A stretch of 40,911 nucleotides of DNA from Acidobacteriota bacterium (GCA_021813745.1 JAKAJO010000003.1:1-40911), one strand, 5' to 3'. Shown: positions 8,515 through 16,222, counted from the first letter of the stretch. Notes: a model not told the origin generated them from the letters alone. Numbers and translations: made by a program.

Positions 8515-8943
8515 ATGAGCGAGGAACGGGATAAGGTTCGTTGCCGCAGTTGCGAACTCGTCCAATGGAGCGATCGGGCCAATTGCCGGCGTTGTGGTAC
8601 AACTCTGCCAGAGCCGATCGTGAGGATTGTTGAGCGGGTAGTGGAGAAGGTCGTGATCCGGCAGGACCCGCAATGTCTTCAGAAGCTCGAAGAGGCCTCC
8701 AGATTGATCTCGACGGCAACCGAGCGGTTGACGCAGCAGTGCGTGGGGTCAGTAGCTCCAATCGTCTTAGCGCAGGTTCCAGAGACGGGAGTCTTTCCGA
8801 CTATGGCGGAGGTGGAGCGAGCGATGATCGTGTCAGCCTACGAGAGGTCGAATCGCAGACCTCTTGAAGCTGCACGGTTGCTCGGAATCGGCAAGACCAC
8901 TGTGTACCGCAAGCTGAGGGCGATGGGCGAAGCGGCAGCATGA
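8515..8943 (+). CDS. Zinc-ribbon protein with Fis-type helix-turn-helix
   Basis: A 142-residue protein. The N-terminus has two CxxC pairs (Cys10/13 and Cys24/27) forming a zinc ribbon. A Val/Glu/Ile-rich coiled stretch follows (IVRIVERVVEKVVIR), and the C-terminal 45 residues (MAEVERAMIVSAYERSNRRPLEAARLLGIGKTTVYRKLRAMG) match the Fis-type DNA-binding domain found at the end of NtrC-like activators, here without the AAA+ domain. It is likely a DNA-binding regulator of the element. The start at 8515 follows GAGAGGTGA; a TTG start at 8500 is less likely. Confidence 0.72.
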   Translation: MSEERDKVRCRSCELVQWSDRANCRRCGTTLPEPIVRIVERVVEKVVIRQDPQCLQKLEEASRLISTATERLTQQCVGSVAPIVLAQVPETGVFPTMAEVERAMIVSAYERSNRRPLEAARLLGIGKTTVYRKLRAMGEAAA

Positions 8944-9063
8944 CGGCGACAGAGCCATCAATCTCCCCTGGAACCGCTGGTCTTCAGCGTGTACGAGTGA
9001 TAGCGTATCCATTGGGAGAGTGTTTCAACGAGGCCGAGACGGTCTCAACCAAGGCAAGGAAGA

Positions 9064-9089
9064 GGGTCGGCTGCGGCTGGCCCTTTTTT
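9064..9089 (+). terminator. Intrinsic terminator-like hairpin with T6
   Basis: GGGTCGGC (9064-9071) pairs with GCTGGCCC (9076-9083), allowing two G-U pairs, around a four-base loop, followed directly by six T. It lies just 18 bp before the next start codon, as with the hairpin before the Rad52 gene, so it may act as an attenuator in the leader of the 170-residue protein gene. GAGAC-G-GTCTC, a perfect 11-bp palindrome, lies about 30 bp further upstream. Confidence 0.65.
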
Positions 9090-9106
9090 CTTGAGTGGAG
9101 ATCACC

Positions 9107-9619
9107 ATGCCCAAGGGGCCATTTCTCCCATCGGACTTCACAGCGACGAAGTTTTCAACCGCTGCGGACAAGGCGGAGTTCGGAAATACTTTGCTGCGCT
9201 TTATTGAATCGGAGTGGGTGCCGGCGCTCTTCACCAAGCACTTCTACAATCGCCTCTCCATGTGCTTCGGGCACATAGCGCACTACAATCGCACTCAATT
9301 CTACGAGGAGTGGTTTTCATCCCTTGCCGCTCAGGTGCGGTTCCTGAAACACACGCTGCGATTCCCCTGCTACGGAGATCCGGGGTACACGTTTTCCGAT
9401 GTTGAGAGGGCGGTCCAGCGAGAAATCGTAAACTGCAACTACCTTGCGCGGTATGAGCTGCGCCTTGCGGAAGAGCAACAGGCAACCGATCTTGCGTTGC
9501 TCAGGCAATTGGAGAGCAAATACAGGACGCCGGTGGGAGAGCGGGATCAGGAACTTCAAGTTGCTGTTCCACGAGTGGATCAGACTCCTGTCACGCCTGT
9601 TCAGGGCTCGTTGTTTTGA
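9107..9619 (+). CDS. Hypothetical protein with C-terminal clamp-binding-like motif
   Basis: A 170-residue protein of unknown family, rich in aromatic residues (HFYNRLSMCFGHIAHYNRTQFYEEWF) and mostly helical. It ends exactly in QGSLF, close to the beta-clamp binding consensus. No catalytic motif is obvious, although several His, Cys and Tyr residues are clustered (HFYN, CFGH, CNYLARYELRLAEEQQ). TGGAG lies before the ATG at 9107; a GTG at 9095 would add four residues. Its place among replication genes suggests a fork-associated helper (inference). Confidence 0.6.
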   Translation: MPKGPFLPSDFTATKFSTAADKAEFGNTLLRFIESEWVPALFTKHFYNRLSMCFGHIAHYNRTQFYEEWFSSLAAQVRFLKHTLRFPCYGDPGYTFSDVERAVQREIVNCNYLARYELRLAEEQQATDLALLRQLESKYRTPVGERDQELQVAVPRVDQTPVTPVQGSLF

Positions 9620-9746
9620 AGCCGTCTCGAATTCCAACTGAGCGCCTTCCGGGTCATTTGACCGGTTTCTGTCTGGGGGTACAAACCCTTCAATGACGCG
9701 GAGGTACGGACAGCGCAAGTATCCCCGCCACCGCAGGAGGCCCGAG

Positions 9747-10328
9747 ATGGAAACCTTAGAACCCACGCCCCGAGAGTGCGGTGGAGAAGATTCGAAATCG
9801 TCCGCCCCGGCCAGCGTTGATGAGCAAACCAAGTCGGCAGACGGGGCGTCAAAATCTGCATCCGACCTGTTGGGTCCGCCCGCGGCGAATCGCCACCGGT
9901 TGCAGGATGAGCGTTCGGCCATCACACATCACTTCGCCTTCGGGGGACATGAAGGCTATCTGACGGTCGGTTTCTACCCGAACGGTCAGCCGGGCGAGAT
10001 CTTCATTCGCATGGCAAAGGCCGGGTCAACCATCGCCGGTTTAATGGAGTGCTTCGGCACCGTGGTGTCGGTCAGCCTTCAGCATGGAGTGCCATTGAAA
10101 GTGCTCTGCGAAAAGCTCTCGCATACACGTTTTGAGCCTTCCGGCTGGACCGGCAACGCGGAGATCGGGTATGCAAAGTCCATCATGGACTACATTTTTC
10201 GTTGGCTGGAACTACGGTATCTTTCCGCCGAGCAACTCACCCTCTTCAGCGGAGGCCGTAGTGGCACGAGCGCGGGCGGGGAGTTGAAACCCGGTCCGGT
10301 CGACGGTTCTCTTGGGCGCGCTGCCTGA
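9747..10328 (+). CDS. Stand-alone C-terminal (TSCPD) domain of B12-dependent ribonucleotide reductase
   Basis: A 193-residue protein. After about 50 disordered Ser/Thr/Glu-rich residues, the segment from RHRLQDERSAITHHF through GHEGYLTVGFYPNGQPGE, FIRMAKAGSTIAGLMECFG and FEPSGWTGNAEIGYAKS to YIFRWL matches the C-terminal region of class II (adenosylcobalamin) ribonucleotide reductase NrdJ very closely. The catalytic barrel is missing, so it cannot reduce ribonucleotides alone. A QLTLF sequence near the end resembles a beta-clamp motif. AGGAGG six bases before the ATG decides the start. Possible roles are binding nucleotides or controlling the host reductase. Recognition is strong; function is unknown. 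Confidence 0.82.
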   Translation: METLEPTPRECGGEDSKSSAPASVDEQTKSADGASKSASDLLGPPAANRHRLQDERSAITHHFAFGGHEGYLTVGFYPNGQPGEIFIRMAKAGSTIAGLMECFGTVVSVSLQHGVPLKVLCEKLSHTRFEPSGWTGNAEIGYAKSIMDYIFRWLELRYLSAEQLTLFSGGRSGTSAGGELKPGPVDGSLGRAA

Positions 10329-10330
10329 TA

Positions 10331-10789
10331 ATGGACGGAATGAAAAATGTGACCCTGACCACAGACGGCGCGTGCGTGCGCAACTCCGGCCCTGGTGGTT
10401 GGGCATACATCTTGCGATATGGTGAGCACGTCGCTGAACGAGCAGGCGGTGTTCCTGATTCCACAACTAATAATCGGATGGAGATTCAGGCCGCAATTGA
10501 AGGGCTCAAAGCTCTTAAAGAGCCTTGCAGGGTCCTGTTGGTGACAGACAGTACCTATCTCTTGAACGGGATCAATATCTACCGTCATGCATGGCGCGAC
10601 AGCGGTTGGGTTATTCGCCGGAAGAACAACAAACCAGTGCCGAATGCTGATCTATGGAAAATTCTTGATGAACTGGTTGAGCAACACACCGTAGAGTGCA
10701 AATGGGTCCGGGGGCATTCGGGAAGCCCTGATAATGAACGGTGCGACGCGCTAGCCACGTTGCATGCCGCCGGCAAGGCTACCAGCTGA
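10331..10789 (+). CDS. rnhA: Ribonuclease HI (first copy)
   Basis: A 152-residue type 1 RNase H, which cuts the RNA strand of RNA-DNA hybrids. The catalytic set is complete: Asp12 (TDGAC), Glu51 (NRMEI), Asp73 (TDSTY), His129 (RGHSG) and Asp139 (NERCDA). The length is normal for bacterial RNase HI. It begins two bases after the previous stop, so it is probably translated by coupling; an in-frame ATG at 10340 is an alternative start. A role in primer removal or R-loop control during element replication is likely. A second divergent copy lies at 23976. Confidence 0.93.
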   Translation: MDGMKNVTLTTDGACVRNSGPGGWAYILRYGEHVAERAGGVPDSTTNNRMEIQAAIEGLKALKEPCRVLLVTDSTYLLNGINIYRHAWRDSGWVIRRKNNKPVPNADLWKILDELVEQHTVECKWVRGHSGSPDNERCDALATLHAAGKATS

Positions 10790-10831
10790 GCGAACGCACC
10801 GCGTCCAACGCCCCGTGCCAACTGGAACTTC

Positions 10832-10850
10832 AGTGGATGCATTATCCACT
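10832..10850. terminator. Perfect hairpin after the first RNase HI gene
   Basis: AGTGGAT (10832-10838) and ATCCACT (10844-10850) form a perfect seven-pair stem with a five-base loop. It lies between the + strand RNase HI gene and the end of the minus-strand AbiV-like gene, so it could end or stabilise transcripts from both sides. There is no T-run, so termination is only a guess. No gene is seen in 10790-10987. Confidence 0.4.
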
Positions 10851-10987
10851 ATCCTCCGCAGCGGCACGAGACACGCTGGACCTTTGGCGGTCGGGCCTCA
10901 TGGATGTATACCCGCATTTGGCGATTCGATTTCAGGTTTTGGAGCAGAATCCATGTTCCTATCCCTCGCAGGCTTGCGCCTTCCTAC

Positions 10988-11935
10988 TTAACACCAGTCA
11001 TACGGCGACTCTGGCGGAGGCTGATTGCGGAAATTCTTGGTAATACTCAGGTCAAACGGGTATAGCGGAAACAGTAGCTCGCGAATCAGTATGTCTTGGT
11101 ACTCGGTCGTGACCGTCTGCGGCAGCAGACCTCGTTTGTCCAGTTCCTTCAACATCCCGAAATTGAGTTCCGTCAATTTCGGCCAGGAGATCAGAGCTTC
11201 CGAAGCAGTCGCCAGTACATCGTTTGCGACGTCCACAAACGGGATTTCTTGCCAGTAATCTCGAAAGACTCGGAGTGCGTCAACTTCGAAGATTCCTGCG
11301 GATCGAAGAGCCTCTACAACTCTGATCGTTGCCGAATGAGAATGTATTTCAAATTCGAAGGGATCGCGGGGTGGAATCCACGCGCGCGTTCCGTCGTCGT
11401 TGCGAATGTAACTCACATAGAGTAACGACTCGCGGCCGGCCTTGATCTGATTCGGTAGAATGAACTCCCCGTATTCACCCTCGCGATAGAAGCCTTGACG
11501 GACTGAATCCACAATCCGTTTGACCTCAGCCATATCGCCTGGAGATGTTCCGTAGTAGCGTAGGTAAACGCCCTTGCCGATATGTTGATCGATCTGCTTA
11601 ACCAGATGACTACGCCTTTCGGTAAACGAAACCGGGCACCGGATCGCATCGAGCAAAATGAGCGCCTTGGCCGCCTCTTCCTCGGCAAACGTCTGCAAAA
11701 TGCATGAGCCACGGCGAGCGCCGATCCGTGACATTTCGGCGGCCTCTTCCCAGAGACTGGAGGCATTTTCCCAGATCAGGGGGAGGCCAGATGCAACTGT
11801 TGTGAGGAGGTCTGTTTGCGAGAGCTGCAAGAGGTCCTTGTGAGCTGGTCCCGGTTCAACTGCTAGATAGGCGCCGCATTCGGAGCAGTAACGATCTCCA
11901 TCATCATTCGTGCCGTCACATTCTTCACATTTCAT
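10988..11935 (-). CDS. Zinc-ribbon protein with AbiV-like (HEPN) domain, putative phage-defence gene
   Basis: A 315-residue protein. The N-terminus is a zinc ribbon (Cys3, Cys6, Cys17, Cys20). From about residue 50 to 150 it resembles the AbiV abortive-infection family: helical, with LPLIWENASSLWEEAAEM, then SCILQTFAEEEAAKALILLDAI, the acidic-Ala-Lys-Ala helix typical of AbiV/HEPN proteins. The rest is helical with no named domain. AbiV stops phage development by blocking translation in Lactococcus; a similar role here is inferred. The ATG at 11935 sits just before the ribbon and has GAGGTT upstream; a longer frame to 12232 is not supported. It points against all neighbouring backbone genes, a sign of a cargo insertion. 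Confidence 0.6.
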   Translation of the reverse strand: MKCEECDGTNDDGDRYCSECGAYLAVEPGPAHKDLLQLSQTDLLTTVASGLPLIWENASSLWEEAAEMSRIGARRGSCILQTFAEEEAAKALILLDAIRCPVSFTERRSHLVKQIDQHIGKGVYLRYYGTSPGDMAEVKRIVDSVRQGFYREGEYGEFILPNQIKAGRESLLYVSYIRNDDGTRAWIPPRDPFEFEIHSHSATIRVVEALRSAGIFEVDALRVFRDYWQEIPFVDVANDVLATASEALISWPKLTELNFGMLKELDKRGLLPQTVTTEYQDILIRELLFPLYPFDLSITKNFRNQPPPESPYDWC

Positions 11936-12249
11936 GGCAACCTCATCATAATCGCACTTGGATCGGCCACAGCATTCGTTACTAGCGCCATGCAGTTCGC
12001 TGTCCCCGTTAGGCCTCCTGGACTCGATCGTCGATTCGCGGCAAATCGCCAACCCACGCACAGACCACCAACCCGGTGATTGGCCATCTCGGCTGGCACA
12101 CCGCCTCTTGGGCATCTGGCCAAGAATACGCTCAGACGGCTTCCGGAATTGGTCTGCAACGTGGGCCAAACGCAGGGCTCCGTCTCGCCTGCACCCCGCA
12201 CGCTCCACATTCCATGTACAGCCCAAATCCACCCCGGAGATGATGATTC
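11936..12249. other. Divergent intergenic region between the AbiV-like gene and PRTRC C
   Basis: A 314-bp stretch with no supported gene. It must hold the leftward promoter of the AbiV-like gene and probably a rightward promoter for the PRTRC cassette, but I see no convincing -35/-10 pair. CCCCGGAGATG just before 12250 serves as the ribosome-binding site of PRTRC C. Confidence 0.5.
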
Positions 12250-12462
12250 ATGAGCAGTCTGACTGTGAAAGCCCTGCACCGCGAGTTCTTCTACAACGGG
12301 ACCCGCATCCCCGATCCCGCGCCCAACTTGACCGTCGAACAAGTGAGAGAATTGCTGACGTCGTCCTACCCCGAAATTGCCACGGCATCACTGACGGGGC
12401 CGGACGACACCGGAGACACCCTTCGCTACACGTTTAGCAGGGCCATCGGCAGCAAGGGCTGA
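12250..12462 (+). CDS. PRTRC system protein C
   Basis: A 70-residue protein with the full family pattern: ALHREFFYNGTRIPDPAPNLTVEQVRELL, then YPEIATASLTGP, then YTFSRAIGSKG at the end. PRTRC genes (ParB-related, ThiF-related cassette) form a conserved set on plasmids and genomic islands of many bacteria; their joint function is not established. Length is normal. It is the first gene of the cassette here and follows a GGAG ribosome-binding site. Confidence 0.93.
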   Translation: MSSLTVKALHREFFYNGTRIPDPAPNLTVEQVRELLTSSYPEIATASLTGPDDTGDTLRYTFSRAIGSKG

Positions 12463-12574
12463 TCCTGAGACTCCAAGCAGCGCCCCGTTGCGATCTTCTG
12501 CCGCGCTCCTTTTTGGCGCCTGCTTTGCAAGGGAGTTGGTCGCTACCCTAATCATCGAAACAAGGCGGCACATC

Positions 12575-12793
12575 ATGAAGAACAGCAAAGCCGATCAGAT
12601 CCAGTTGCTCGCGGAGTTCCGCCGGCTTGAGTGCAAGCCACCGAAAAGAGCCGACCGGCTCGTCGCGAGGCATTTGAAATGCGAAGAGTCACAAAGCCTG
12701 GCCCACGCCGTCGCGGAAGCGGCCAGGAGATCGTCGTCCGGCACGATGCCGGTTCTCGAAGCCCCGAGCGAACTGCTGCCGCCACTGATATAG
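12575..12793 (+). CDS. Small hypothetical protein overlapping the start of PRTRC F
   Basis: A 72-residue basic, helical protein (LLAEFRRLECKPPKRADRLVARHLKCEESQSLAHAVAEAA in its middle part). Codon composition across 12600-12790 looks better in this frame than in the overlapping frame assigned to PRTRC F, which is Arg-rich there. It may be a separate gene, or the true N-terminus of PRTRC F joined by a frameshift near 12790. No family recognised. Confidence 0.42.
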   Translation: MKNSKADQIQLLAEFRRLECKPPKRADRLVARHLKCEESQSLAHAVAEAARRSSSGTMPVLEAPSELLPPLI

Positions 12794-13806
12794 CGCTGCT
12801 GGGACAGGGTTGCGGTGAAACCCTACCATCGCTCCGCCGCATCCCCGCAAACTATCGCCTGGAGACAAACGGCGAGCGCCTTTACCGACTTTGCCTGGAG
12901 TTGGTGGAGCGGAATCTCGCCGACGCGAAGCTTTGGAAAGAAAGCGGCGAGGTCGGCGTGGTCTTCGCGCGAACTGCCATTCAGAGGCTCATTGAAGAGT
13001 TCTCCGGCGGCGCGCTTAAGGACAAGATCGACTATTGCTTTGAAGTCAGGGACGACCTTGGAACAGGATATTGGCGAGGTGGAGTTCTTGGGGACGGCAA
13101 GCTGATGGCCATCTTCGAACTCCAGGCCTGCGGCTACCTCAAGATCGGAGCCGCGCTGGAGGCGCTCGAAGAGCAGGAGCGATTCCTCGGAGCGGCGTTT
13201 TACTTCCTGCTGCGGAGCTCACTCTATCGCTGGATACGAATCTACGACCACACGGACGCCGAGTGCTACAACGAACAGCTGCATGAGTGGATGGAGCAGG
13301 ACGAGCCCGAGAGCCGGGATGCTTACGAGTTCCCGGCGGTCGATGAGGCGATCCCGGAACCCGTTAGGACCGCGAAGGACTGGACATATCCCAGCGCACG
13401 GAGGCTGCTACGAAAGCATCTGCATGGTCCGCACTCTATATGGATTCAGAAACTGCTGACGCTTCATCGGTTGTCGCGGTTGAAGGGCCAGGTCATGCGC
13501 TTCGAGGGGGAGTACGACGACCCGCCGGTGCCGAGCCTCTTGCTGGTCTTCCGTGAGAACGATGCGGTTCAGGCCTGCTTCGATCATGAGTCTGAACGCT
13601 ATAACGAGACCACCAATGAGCCCTCGTGCGCGGTCTGCTTTCGGTCAGAGGTCGGTGACGAGTTCGACGCGGCAATTCGCACGATGGCGATCTTTCTCAG
13701 GGTCAACATGGAACTGGCCGGTCTGATTACTCTGCTCAACGAGATGGAGGAGAAGCATGCAGGTCAACGTGAGCATCGGACAGAACCATCACTTCGCGCT
13801 GCATGA
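12679..13806 (+). CDS. PRTRC system protein F
   Basis: About 375 residues from this start. The recognisable part begins near LPSLRRIPANYRLETNGERLYRLCLELVERNLADAKLW and continues through YWRGGVLGDGKLMAIFELQACGYLKIG, matching the PRTRC F family by content and cassette position. The start is uncertain: the ATG at 12679 has GAGG at a fair distance, a GTG at 12631 would extend it, and the first 50 residues from either look like out-of-frame translation. The C-terminus overlaps PRTRC B by 50 bp, implying coupled translation. Biochemical function unknown. Confidence 0.78.
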   Translation: MRRVTKPGPRRRGSGQEIVVRHDAGSRSPERTAAATDIALLGQGCGETLPSLRRIPANYRLETNGERLYRLCLELVERNLADAKLWKESGEVGVVFARTAIQRLIEEFSGGALKDKIDYCFEVRDDLGTGYWRGGVLGDGKLMAIFELQACGYLKIGAALEALEEQERFLGAAFYFLLRSSLYRWIRIYDHTDAECYNEQLHEWMEQDEPESRDAYEFPAVDEAIPEPVRTAKDWTYPSARRLLRKHLHGPHSIWIQKLLTLHRLSRLKGQVMRFEGEYDDPPVPSLLLVFRENDAVQACFDHESERYNETTNEPSCAVCFRSEVGDEFDAAIRTMAIFLRVNMELAGLITLLNEMEEKHAGQREHRTEPSLRAA

Positions 13807-14497
13807 TGCCTTGCTGATCTACCGGTCGACGGAACACCAAAACGGCAGCTTCGGAAATACGTTCATCACCCACCACAAAGTGAACGCAGAGAATCGCGCC
13901 AAGCAACCGACACTGGGTCCGGCGAAACCGTTAACCATCGAGTTTGTTCACGCGCTGGTCCAGGCCCTGGGAGGCCGAGTCGCGGTCGAATTTCTTCCAG
14001 AAAACGTGATCGCGCGCACCGAACGGTTGATTGCGTGGTGGACGCCGGCTCAGAAGCGCCAGATGTTCTTCGGAACGACGCAAGGTGACATGGCCGGAAT
14101 GAATGGCGCGATCTTCCCGCAACCCGCTCTTGTCTGGCTGGCGATGGATCACTCGCTCTCGATCCGGGCGCTCAAGGAGAATCGCCGCCCCGCGGCAGAT
14201 ACCAAGCTTTGTGTTGCTCCCTACTGGAATGTGTACGACACAGGGAACGTCTGCCTTGGATCGATGCGGGCTCCCGATGCTTCCACCGTCGCCTCCATTC
14301 CCCAGTGGGAACAGAGCTTCTATGAAAGCGAGTTCACGCACGGCAACGTGGGGAGGCTCACGCGACATGCTGGCGGCTTCGAGGGACTTTGGAAGGAACT
14401 CGCCGGTAACGAGGAGTTTCCGATTGACTCACTGATCGAATTGCCGGAAAAGGTAGGGGAGTTCTTGTCCAGGAAGAGGCACGGTCATGATCAATGA
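13757..14497 (+). CDS. PRTRC system protein B
   Basis: A 246-residue protein matching PRTRC B. Visible family features are the early TFITHHKV segment, a central IAWWTPAQKRQMFF stretch, PQPALVWLAMDHSLSIRALKENRRPAADTKL, and WNVYDTGNVCLGSMRAP. GGAGGAGAAGC precedes the ATG. It begins within the end of PRTRC F and overlaps the ThiF-like gene by 11 bp, so F, B and ThiF are translated as a unit. PRTRC B is often placed next to the ThiF-like member; given that E1-like neighbour it could belong to a conjugation or adenylation pathway, but this is inference. Confidence 0.92.
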   Translation: MQVNVSIGQNHHFALHDALLIYRSTEHQNGSFGNTFITHHKVNAENRAKQPTLGPAKPLTIEFVHALVQALGGRVAVEFLPENVIARTERLIAWWTPAQKRQMFFGTTQGDMAGMNGAIFPQPALVWLAMDHSLSIRALKENRRPAADTKLCVAPYWNVYDTGNVCLGSMRAPDASTVASIPQWEQSFYESEFTHGNVGRLTRHAGGFEGLWKELAGNEEFPIDSLIELPEKVGEFLSRKRHGHDQ

Positions 14498-15314
14498 ACA
14501 CACTCTCTCGAAATCACTGTGCCGCAGAGGGCAACCGCTCCGCGTGCTGATTGTCGGCGCGGGAGGCAACGGCAGCGCAGTGCTGCTCGGCCTACCCTAT
14601 CTCCACCAGGCGATGAAAGTGTGGGGCCATGCCGGGGGTCTCCACGTGATGTTGGTGGACGGAGATCTTGTCTCTGAAACCAACTGTATCCGCCAGCCGT
14701 TTGCATCGGCCGATGTCGGACTGAACAAGGCAGTCGTCTTGATCAACCGCGTCAATCTCTTCTGGGGCCTGAGGTGGCAGGCGCACCCCGAGCATTTTCA
14801 TAAGGATTCGCTGAGAAACAATTCGGCAGGTCCTCACCTGATTATCGGCTGTGTCGATACGCGGGCGGCGCGGCAGGCCATCCTGTCGGCAGTCACCCGA
14901 GCGAATGACAGCACCGTCTACTGGCTCGACCTCGGCAACAACGCGAGCAGCGGTCAGTTTGTGCTCGGCCAACCGTTGAACTCCGCAAACCACCGCAGCG
15001 CGGTCCGGCTGCGAACCGTTGCGGAGCTCTATCCGGAGATTGCGGATACGGAAGCAGGCGAGGACCCGCTGCCCAGTTGCAGCGCGGCGGAGGCGCTCGA
15101 ACGGCAGGAGCCATTCATCAATCAGGTGTTGGCGACAAGTGCGCTGGCGATGCTCGCGCGCCTCTTTCGCTACGGTGTCCTCACCCATCACGGAGCCTTC
15201 TACAACGCTTCAACAGGTCGGACGAGTGTATTGGGGGTAGATCCTGATCTCTGGAAAAAGATACAGAGGCGCACTCACAGAACTTCATTGGCCGCACGCA
15301 AGAAGCGGAGATAA
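14487..15314 (+). CDS. PRTRC system ThiF-family (E1-like) protein
   Basis: A 275-residue protein of the ThiF/MoeB/E1 superfamily. The nucleotide-binding loop is GAGGNGS (24-30), followed by VDGDLVSETNCIRQPF, which carries the Asp and Arg residues used by E1-like enzymes to bind ATP. These enzymes adenylate the C-terminus of a ubiquitin-like or sulfur-carrier protein, or another carboxylate. Cys residues follow in GCVDTR and in PSCSAAEALERQEPFINQ, a position similar to the family's reactive region. No ubiquitin-like partner is visible, unless one of the small cassette proteins serves. PRTRC systems are named partly for this member. Confidence 0.93.
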   Translation: MINEHTLSKSLCRRGQPLRVLIVGAGGNGSAVLLGLPYLHQAMKVWGHAGGLHVMLVDGDLVSETNCIRQPFASADVGLNKAVVLINRVNLFWGLRWQAHPEHFHKDSLRNNSAGPHLIIGCVDTRAARQAILSAVTRANDSTVYWLDLGNNASSGQFVLGQPLNSANHRSAVRLRTVAELYPEIADTEAGEDPLPSCSAAEALERQEPFINQVLATSALAMLARLFRYGVLTHHGAFYNASTGRTSVLGVDPDLWKKIQRRTHRTSLAARKKRR

Positions 15315-15335
15315 TGTCTCGCATACAGGTGGACC

Positions 15336-15626
15336 ATGAAGAAATCTTCCGCCGATCCGGTGCTGGCTCTCGAAGCCAAGATGATCGTTGCGCTGGCATT
15401 CCGAAATGGTCCCATCGAGGATCTGCACGCGGGAATGGTCTGTCCGACCTGCAGTGCCGACAGTGCTTATTCCCGCATCTCCGATGAGGAGATGAAGGGG
15501 ATCATGAAAGCGGCCGTAAACACGGTCTACTCACTGCTCTGGAAGAGAGAAAACGACAGTGAGGCTCTTGCAAAGTCCCTTGTTCTGGGAGCGAGATACA
15601 CCCAGCACTGGGACGACCCCGAATAA
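15336..15626 (+). CDS. Small hypothetical protein with one CxxC
   Basis: A 96-residue protein lying between the ThiF-like and PRTRC E genes, where it seems to be part of the same transcript. One CPTC pair follows a short helix (DLHAGMVCPTCSADSAYSRI); the rest is helical. It could be a redox or metal-binding protein, but a single CxxC is weak evidence. GGTGG lies upstream of the ATG. I do not recognise the family. Confidence 0.6.
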   Translation: MKKSSADPVLALEAKMIVALAFRNGPIEDLHAGMVCPTCSADSAYSRISDEEMKGIMKAAVNTVYSLLWKRENDSEALAKSLVLGARYTQHWDDPE

Positions 15627-15670
15627 TAACCATCCAATTTACAGTTTCATTCTCACAGGAAGGTGCATCC

Positions 15671-16222
15671 ATGTTCAAAGAACTGGGTCCGCTGCTCCGG
15701 CAGAGGACCGTTGTCATGATCCTGACGCGTTTGGAGGATGACACCATCCGCGTCAACGTCATTCCCCGCAAGCTCAACGAAAGCGAAAACGACGCGCTCA
15801 CCACTCCGCTCAGCGTGGCTGGCACGGCTGAAGGTCTTGACGCCGAGTTGCCTTCCGCGCTGGTCCAGTTTGTTGGCGCCCATCTCGAATTGAGGAACAC
15901 GCTCGAATCCGCCAAGGAACAGATGGCGGTGGCAGCCAAGGCTGCAAAAGCGGAGGCCCGGTCGAAGGCCGCACCGAAAAATGCGCCGGTCCAGACCGAA
16001 CCGCCGGCGGCTGAGACAAGGAAGCCAGGGGACGCGGCACCCAAGCACGCCGAGCCCAGGAAACCGGAGCCGGCTCGCAATGCCAGCCTCTTTGACATTG
16101 GACAGGCGCCAGAGTCAACTCCCTTTTCCGCGTCGGATGCGGACGAAGAGGAGGAGATTCTTGCCGGAGCCGCAGAGGAAGAGCCTGCGGATGAGATTGA
16201 CGACTTTGACGAGGCCGCTTAA
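15671..16222 (+). CDS. PRTRC system protein E
   Basis: A 183-residue protein. The first 75 residues match PRTRC E: a short helix, then MILTRLEDDTIRVNVIPRKLNESENDALTTPL, SVAGTAEGLDAELPSALVQFV. A long Ala/Lys/Glu helix and a Pro/Ala-rich acidic tail follow, including NASLFDIG and a Glu-rich stretch. The acidic tail probably is disordered and may contact partner proteins or mimic DNA. AGGAAGGTG precedes the ATG. It closes the visible PRTRC cassette and its end meets the minus-strand ABC-3C operon. Confidence 0.92.
   Translation: MFKELGPLLRQRTVVMILTRLEDDTIRVNVIPRKLNESENDALTTPLSVAGTAEGLDAELPSALVQFVGAHLELRNTLESAKEQMAVAAKAAKAEARSKAAPKNAPVQTEPPAAETRKPGDAAPKHAEPRKPEPARNASLFDIGQAPESTPFSASDADEEEEILAGAAEEEPADEIDDFDEAA

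Noticed and set aside
11936..12232. N-terminal extension of the AbiV-like protein
   Set aside because: The extra residues are Arg/Cys-rich without fold, while a good ribosome-binding site and the zinc ribbon begin at 11935.
16096..16113. ASLFD in PRTRC E as another clamp-binding motif
   Set aside because: The leading Gln of the motif is missing and the match is only to SLF.
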